Positions 59,525-64,000 of a stretch of 64,000 nt of DNA are shown here, one piece after another. The DNA lies in assembly GCA_963748985.1 (NCBI GenBank), contig CAVVKQ010000014.1, positions 1 through 64,000 on the forward strand, written 5' to 3'. Below the pieces are notes generated by a model. The model was not told the DNA's origin, did no database searches, and was given only the letters and a program-made list of their open reading frames with translations. The DNA is from RPQJ01 sp963748985 (GTDB taxonomy: Bacteria > Pseudomonadota > Gammaproteobacteria > Steroidobacterales > Steroidobacteraceae). The position numbers and the translations under genes were made by a program. Each line of letters begins with the position of its first letter. The first letter of the stretch is position 1.

Positions 59525-60480
59525 GCGCCGCAACGCTGTGCCTGCATCATTTTGCCGAGGAGAACTACGCGCTCGAGGACTACCAGGGTGGCGTGCCGCG
59601 CTGGTGCAAGGGCTGTGGCGACAACGCGATCCTGGCGGCGATGCAGCGCCTGTGCCGCGACGAGAGCCTGCGACCGGAAAAGACCGTCTTCGTCTCAGGT
59701 ATAGGGTGCTCGAGCCGGCTGCCGCATTACATGCGCACGTACGGCTTCCACGGTATCCACGGCCGTGCGCTGCCGATTGCCGAGGGCATCAAGCTAGCGC
59801 GCCCCGACCTGCACGTGTTCGTGAATACCGGTGACGGCGATTGCTGCAGCATCGGCGCCGCGCACTGGATCCATGCGATCCGCTACAACATGAACATGAC
59901 CGTGCTGCTGCACGACAATCACATCTATGGGTTGACCAAGAAGCAGGCTTCGCCAACGTCGCCGATCGGGACCAGGAGCAACACGACGCCACGTGGCTCG
60001 TATCTCGATGCACTGAGCCCGCTCACGGTCACGCTGGGCGTGCAGAACGTTTCTTTCGTCGCCCAGGCGGTGGACTGGATTCCGGAGTCGTTGTTCCAGA
60101 TCCTGACGGCCGCATACCGTCATCGCGGTTTCTCGTTCGTGCGCATCCTGCAGCGCTGCCCGGAATTCGTCGGCAACATGTTCGAACCGTGGGTGCATGA
60201 CCCGCAGCGCATGCTTATGCTCACGCACGCCGACGGCATTCGCGTCAGCCCGGCCCTGCAGAAGATCTACCGTAACCAGCTGCCGCACGATCCGGCGGAC
60301 ATCAATCGTGCCCGCGAGATCGCGTCGTCCGAAGACCCGATCCCGGTGGGGATCCTCTATCGCAACCCGGAAGTGCCTTGCTACGAGGACCTCCGGGGCG
60401 CCGGCAAGCTGCGCACCGCTGACCAGGTTCGCGGGGCGCTCGATGGCGAGCTCGATAAATTCACCGTATGGCCGCAGTAA
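59521..60480 (+). CDS. korB: 2-oxoacid:ferredoxin oxidoreductase beta subunit (KorB-type)
   Basis: The 319-residue protein carries RWCKGCGDNAI (Cys29, Cys32) and VSGIGCSSRLPHYM, giving the cysteines of the beta-subunit [4Fe-4S] cluster. The thiamine-diphosphate site reads FVNTGDGDCCSIGAAHWIHA with GDGD. NHIYGLTKKQASPTSPIG is the usual KorB loop. It overlaps korA (ATGA). The 3' end is two bases from the ATG of the ferredoxin-domain gene, consistent with one operon whose product supplies or uses the reduced ferredoxin. Confidence 0.9.
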   Translation: MSAATLCLHHFAEENYALEDYQGGVPRWCKGCGDNAILAAMQRLCRDESLRPEKTVFVSGIGCSSRLPHYMRTYGFHGIHGRALPIAEGIKLARPDLHVFVNTGDGDCCSIGAAHWIHAIRYNMNMTVLLHDNHIYGLTKKQASPTSPIGTRSNTTPRGSYLDALSPLTVTLGVQNVSFVAQAVDWIPESLFQILTAAYRHRGFSFVRILQRCPEFVGNMFEPWVHDPQRMLMLTHADGIRVSPALQKIYRNQLPHDPADINRAREIASSEDPIPVGILYRNPEVPCYEDLRGAGKLRTADQVRGALDGELDKFTVWPQ

Positions 60481-60482
60481 CC

Positions 60483-62676
60483 ATGGACAGTCAGCTCAGG
60501 TCGCAGGTCGTCTTTCATCTCACCGGCCGCCTGCCGGAGGACGACGAAGCCGGACAACCGTTGCCGGCGGGATTGCGGCCAGCCCTGCTGGCTCCGTACC
60601 GCAGGCTCGAGTCGATTCGTCACGATTTTCCCGTCGTATTCGCCGCAGGACCCGGCGAGTACGTCGTCTCGCTCGCAGCCGCCGTCGATGGTGCATTACG
60701 AGCTGCAGCACCGCAGGGTCCACCGGGCGAAGCGATGCGCAAGCGAGCGCTGCATATCGAGCGACTGATCCGGGAGGCCGCCGCCCACGGGGCACAGGGC
60801 ACATTGCAGCAGGCCTGGGATACCGCTGTCGCCGGTGCCGGCACCGACGACGCCTGGCGGCGCGAAATGACGGCTGTGCGCAACGCTCTGGCTGTCGACG
60901 GCGAACTGGCCGGATGCGATTCGCGCCTGCCCTCCCGATTCCTGCGACATGCGTGGGCTGTGGTGCAAGGCGAAAAGTCGCGTGCTGCGCGTACCCGCAT
61001 CGATGCACTGGTCCTGCGTCTCGAAGGCATTCTCCGGGCGGACTATGCGCGATCTGCAGTCGCTTTTCAGTCTGCAAACCTGCAGCAGATCGTTCGGTGG
61101 CACGCACCAGGCGTTGTTCAATTTCGCGACCATGTCAAAGCTGCTCTCGCCCGCAGCAAGCCAGGGGGGCCTGGACACACCCCGACGCGCGCGCATCGAG
61201 TGGGCACTTCGCACGTTGCGGGAGCAGGCATTCTTCCCGCGCCCTGGTGATCCTGGCGCGCAGGCTGCAAACCACGGCGGCTTCGCATTCGACAACGTGT
61301 CGTCTGCACTGGACACCTACCGCCAACGCCTGCCCGACATGCTGTCGTTGCTGAAGGCGCTGTCCCTGGCGGAACTGGAAGTCGAGGGACAGTTCGTCGA
61401 GCAACTGCATGCACCGATTTTCGATGGCATGCAAAGCCAGGACTTCACGGCGGCCGAACTGCAGTTCTTCCCGGACTATCTCGTGACGCTCGGCAGCGAC
61501 GCGCCCGGCGTGCAGGCCGACCTCGGCAACGCATTGTCGTCGGGCATGCCGATAAAAGTGCTGCTCGAAGTCCATGACCTCCTGGAAGAAGCCGCGCCGG
61601 GCCAGGGTCGCTTTTCGTTCGGCATGCGCGGCAGTCAACTGGCGTCCATGGCGATGACGTTCGGCGACGCGTTCGTGTTGCAGAGCACCGCGTCCAATCT
61701 TCTGCAGATGCGCGACGGCATCCAGCGGGGCCTGCGTCATGCCGGCCCGGCGCTCTTCAGCGTCTACGCACCAGCGGACGGCGAGAGTGCGTTGCCCGGC
61801 TATCTCGCATCCGCAGCGGCCATGCAGTCTCGGGCCTTCCCGGCGTTCAGCTACGACCCGGGCAGGGGCCCAGACAGCGCCACCCGCTTTTCGCTCGAGA
61901 ACAATCCGCAACCAGACGTCGATTGGCCGCTCGAGTTCCTGACGTATGCGGACCAGGACCTGCAGGCCGTGACGGAGGAACTGGCATTCACGTTCGTCGA
62001 TTTCCTGCTCGCCGACCGGCGGCACACTGGGCATTTCGCTGTCGTCCCGCGCGCGCATTGGGGCGAGGGCCTGATCGGCGCCCGGCAGTGGCTGGAAGCC
62101 CCGCCGGCTGATGCGGCGACCGGATTGCCCTATGTTCTTGCGGTCGACGATGCCGACCTGTTGTGCCGCGTCGTTGTCGACGAAAGGATGATGCGTGCCG
62201 CCCAGCGTTGTCGCGACGCCTGGCATCGGCTGCAGGAGCTTGGTGGCATCCATGATTCACGCGCCGAGGCACTGCTGGCGCGCGAGAAGGCGCTCTGGGA
62301 GCAGGCGCGGGCCACCGAAACGGCCGCAATTGCGTCAGCCGCCATTCCTGCGGCCCCGGGCGATCAGCCGCCGGTTGCCGCTGCGGTTCCAGACACACTC
62401 GCCGCGGAGGATGAAGCCGCACCGAATCCCGATGTTGCGTACATCGAGACCGTGCGTTGCTCGAGCTGCAACGAATGCACGCTCGCCAGCCCGAAGATGT
62501 TCGCTTACGACCAGAACAAGCAGGCCTTTATCACCGACCTGAAAGCCGGCAGTTACCGGCAACTGGTCGAGGCGGCCGAGAGCTGCCAGGTCTCGGTCAT
62601 ACACCCCGGCAAACCGTGGAACCCGGACGAGCCGGGGCTCGATGAACTGATCGAACGCGCAAGGCCTTTCCGGTAA
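60483..62676 (+). pseudogene. Large kor-associated protein with C-terminal ferredoxin domain, frameshifted
   Basis: The N-terminal about 200 residues (MDSQLRSQVVFHLTGRLPED to ILRADYARSAVAFQSANLQQ) are in one frame. The remaining about 530 (FGGTHQALFNFATMSKLLSP onward) are in another; one extra base near 61085-61095 explains the break. The corrected protein is about 730 residues. The C-terminus is a one-cluster ferredoxin: VRCSSCNECTLASPKMFAYD, then AESCQVSVIHPG, i.e. CxxCxxC plus a distal Cys. The long N-terminal part has no motif I recognise; a Pro/Ala linker (about 650) separates it. Position at the end of the Nfn-Kor operon suggests it is the dedicated electron carrier or an adaptor. Confidence 0.75.
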
Positions 62677-62961
62677 CACTTGCCAATCGTGACTTCATAC
62701 AAAAGAGTCGTGCCCGACGAAGGCGAAAATCCCCGCGCAATTTCTTGGTCGGCTAAGGTCGACTGACAATAGAGTCCTTCCCGGGCACCACGCGCGAAGT
62801 GTTCACTTGCGCAGGCACCCAGATCCTTAACCAGGCGAGCACGGTAATAAAGGATATTTTATTAACCGTAAGTTATGTGTTTTATTAATAAATGATAACG
62901 TGTTATACGTACATAGTGGATCAGACTAATAAAGGCTCTGGTCCCCCGCCCGAGGGTATTC
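62677..62961. promoter_or_regulatory. AT-rich gap upstream of the Fic gene
   Basis: No gene is supported in these 285 bp. The part at about 62840-62935 is strikingly AT-rich compared with the flanks. It carries a direct repeat TTTTATTAA (62857-62865 and 62880-62888) and the inverted repeat ATAAC/GTTAT (62895-62906). It is probably the Fic promoter and possible operator, and marks a change in base composition. Confidence 0.5.
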
Positions 62962-64000
62962 ATGCGCCGGGAAGACGTCGCGGCCGACCGGCAACAGTAC
63001 CTGGCGCCCGCCCTGGGGCACCCGAACGCGTGGGCGCTTGTGGCGCCACCGACGCCCCGGGCCCTGCCGCCCGGCCGCTTACACGACATGATCTTTGCCG
63101 AGGCCCACGCGGCGCTCGGCCGTTTGCAGGGGGCGCTCGCGCACATCCCGAACGCGGACATGGTGACCCGCACGCTGGCGCGGCGCGAGGCCGTCTCGAG
63201 CTCACAGATCGAGGGCACCAGAACCGACCTGTCGCAGTTGCTCACCTACGAGGCAACGCACACCGCGGGCGATCTGCCGACGGACGTGCGCGTCACCCAG
63301 CGCTATGTCACGGCACTGCAGCGCGGGCTCGATCGTATTCGCGAGGGCGGGCGCGCCGCAGTCACCCTCACATTCATCGATGAGTTGCACGCGCAGCTCA
63401 TGCAGGACGATTCCACCCCGGGGGTCGTGGGCAGGTATCGACAGAACCAGGCGTGGATCGGCGCGAGCCGACGGATCGAGGACGCGACGTTCGTGCCGGC
63501 CCCGCCGGCGGACATTGCCCGGTGCATGGCGGAGATGTCCGCGAGCATTCTGCAGTACACGCCCGGTGAGGATGAGCAGGCATCGCTGTCGGTGCTCGCA
63601 CAGCTGGCGATCGCCCACGCCCAGTTCGAAACCATTCACCCCTACCATGATGGCAACGGCCGCACGGGACGGCTGCTACTGCCACTGCTGCTCGCGGCCG
63701 AGGGCTTCCCGCCGCTCTACCTCTCCGGCGCGCTGCTGCGCGCGCGGCGCGAGTACTACGCGGCGCTCGCCGTGGTGCAGCTGCGCGGCCATTGGAGCCC
63801 CTGGCTCGAGTTGTTCGGACGGGCCGTGATCGAGTCCTGCGATGAGTCAGTTTCGATCGCGCAGGACCTGCTCGCACTCGCAGAACGCTGGGAAGCGCAA
63901 TTGAGCGGCTACCGGGTTGATTCGGCCGCGCGCCGCCTGCCCCGCTTCCTGATTGGGTACCCCGTGCTATCGGTGAGCCAGGCGGCGGCTGCGCTCGAGC
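62962..64000 (+). CDS. Fic family protein (class II), C-terminus beyond right edge
   Basis: The frame from the ATG at 62962 (GAGGG upstream) stays open to the window end, giving 346 residues. The Fic core motif is HPYHDGNGRTGRLL starting at His226; His, Asn and Arg of HPxxxGNGR are present. The N-terminal inhibitory motif SSSQIEGT (residues 79-86) fits (S/T)xxxE(G/N) with Glu84, defining a class II, self-inhibited Fic AMP-transferase. An N-terminal DUF4172/Fic_N-like part (LHDMIFAEAHAALGRLQGAL) precedes it, and a winged-helix segment (FLIGYPVLSVSQAAAALE) appears to begin at the edge. Such proteins AMPylate targets in the cell or act as toxins. No separate antitoxin is visible upstream. Confidence 0.92.
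   Translation, partial: MRREDVAADRQQYLAPALGHPNAWALVAPPTPRALPPGRLHDMIFAEAHAALGRLQGALAHIPNADMVTRTLARREAVSSSQIEGTRTDLSQLLTYEATHTAGDLPTDVRVTQRYVTALQRGLDRIREGGRAAVTLTFIDELHAQLMQDDSTPGVVGRYRQNQAWIGASRRIEDATFVPAPPADIARCMAEMSASILQYTPGEDEQASLSVLAQLAIAHAQFETIHPYHDGNGRTGRLLLPLLLAAEGFPPLYLSGALLRARREYYAALAVVQLRGHWSPWLELFGRAVIESCDESVSIAQDLLALAERWEAQLSGYRVDSAARRLPRFLIGYPVLSVSQAAAALE

Noticed and set aside
57422..59533. A 703-codon minus-strand open frame opposite korA
   Set aside because: KorA on the plus strand has full family signatures; the antisense translation is His/Arg/Asp-rich with no recognisable domain.

Overview
The window is GC-rich, densely coded DNA from what looks like an aerobic gammaproteobacterium near the Xanthomonadales/Steroidobacterales. 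The pointers are a Xanthomonas/Caulobacter-type TonB-dependent receptor next to flavin-dependent halogenases, an UrcA-family protein, many S9/M19/M28 peptidases, and a RimO very close to that of E. coli. This placement is inferred from gene content only. I saw no rRNA, tRNA, CRISPR array or intact insertion sequence.

Region 1 (1-19.1 kb, all minus strand except one remnant) handles alpha-glucans. In transcription order it holds a SAM methyltransferase, an NTF2-like lipoprotein, glycogen phosphorylase (glgP), branching enzyme (glgB), debranching enzyme (glgX), 4-alpha-glucanotransferase (malQ) and a CPA2 cation/proton antiporter. Next come a GH13 lipoprotein amylase, a large TonB-dependent receptor and two halogenase genes, the second running off the left edge. 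The receptor would import maltodextrin-type substrates, the amylase would trim them in the periplasm, and MalQ/GlgX/GlgB/GlgP would interconvert them with stored glycogen. glgA and glgC are not in the window. A 52-codon GH13 remnant lies between the antiporter and the amylase.

Region 2 (19.3-33.4 kb) carries an hsp20-lon pair and a minus-strand group of an S9 peptidase, a MATE exporter and a DedA protein. It then holds a long MscS-type channel with a CbiM-like membrane protein, a frameshifted M28 peptidase, a small FmdB-like protein and a pirin. Region 3 (33.4-41.4 kb) has rimO, a YcbB-type L,D-transpeptidase and a zinc-less MDR oxidoreductase. A minus-strand cluster follows (DUF1272/GNAT, ICMT-like, esterase, small membrane protein, SlyD-like FKBP), then an UrcA protein.

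Region 4 (41.4-55 kb) holds a Tat-exported amine oxidase, a methyltransferase and a lipoprotein amylo-alpha-1,6-glucosidase. It continues with a dimethylglycine-dehydrogenase-like flavoprotein, a small beta-barrel protein, a Tyr/Gly-rich lipoprotein, a retinol-saturase-like flavoprotein, a triheme cytochrome, an M19 dipeptidase and an MBL hydrolase. Region 5 (55.2-62.7 kb) is one plus-strand operon: an NfnA-like and an NfnB/GltD-like subunit, KorA, KorB, and a roughly 730-residue protein ending in a one-cluster ferredoxin domain. It looks like a self-contained 2-oxoacid:ferredoxin/NAD(P)H electron-transfer module. After an AT-rich gap, a class II Fic protein runs off the right edge.

The most unusual material is non-coding. 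There is a family of long hairpins with an invariant 12-nt loop and variable but perfectly compensated arms (14.85-15.12 and 22.20-22.53 kb). A four-unit G-rich heptamer repeat with fixed borders sits directly 5' of glgB and rimO, in the same orientation to each gene. There is also a 27-bp perfect inverted repeat at 37.7 kb. Five otherwise conserved genes are each broken by a single-base-type frameshift (about 30.56, 39.7, 40.73, 55.21 and 61.09 kb), which suggests either residual assembly indels or real decay.
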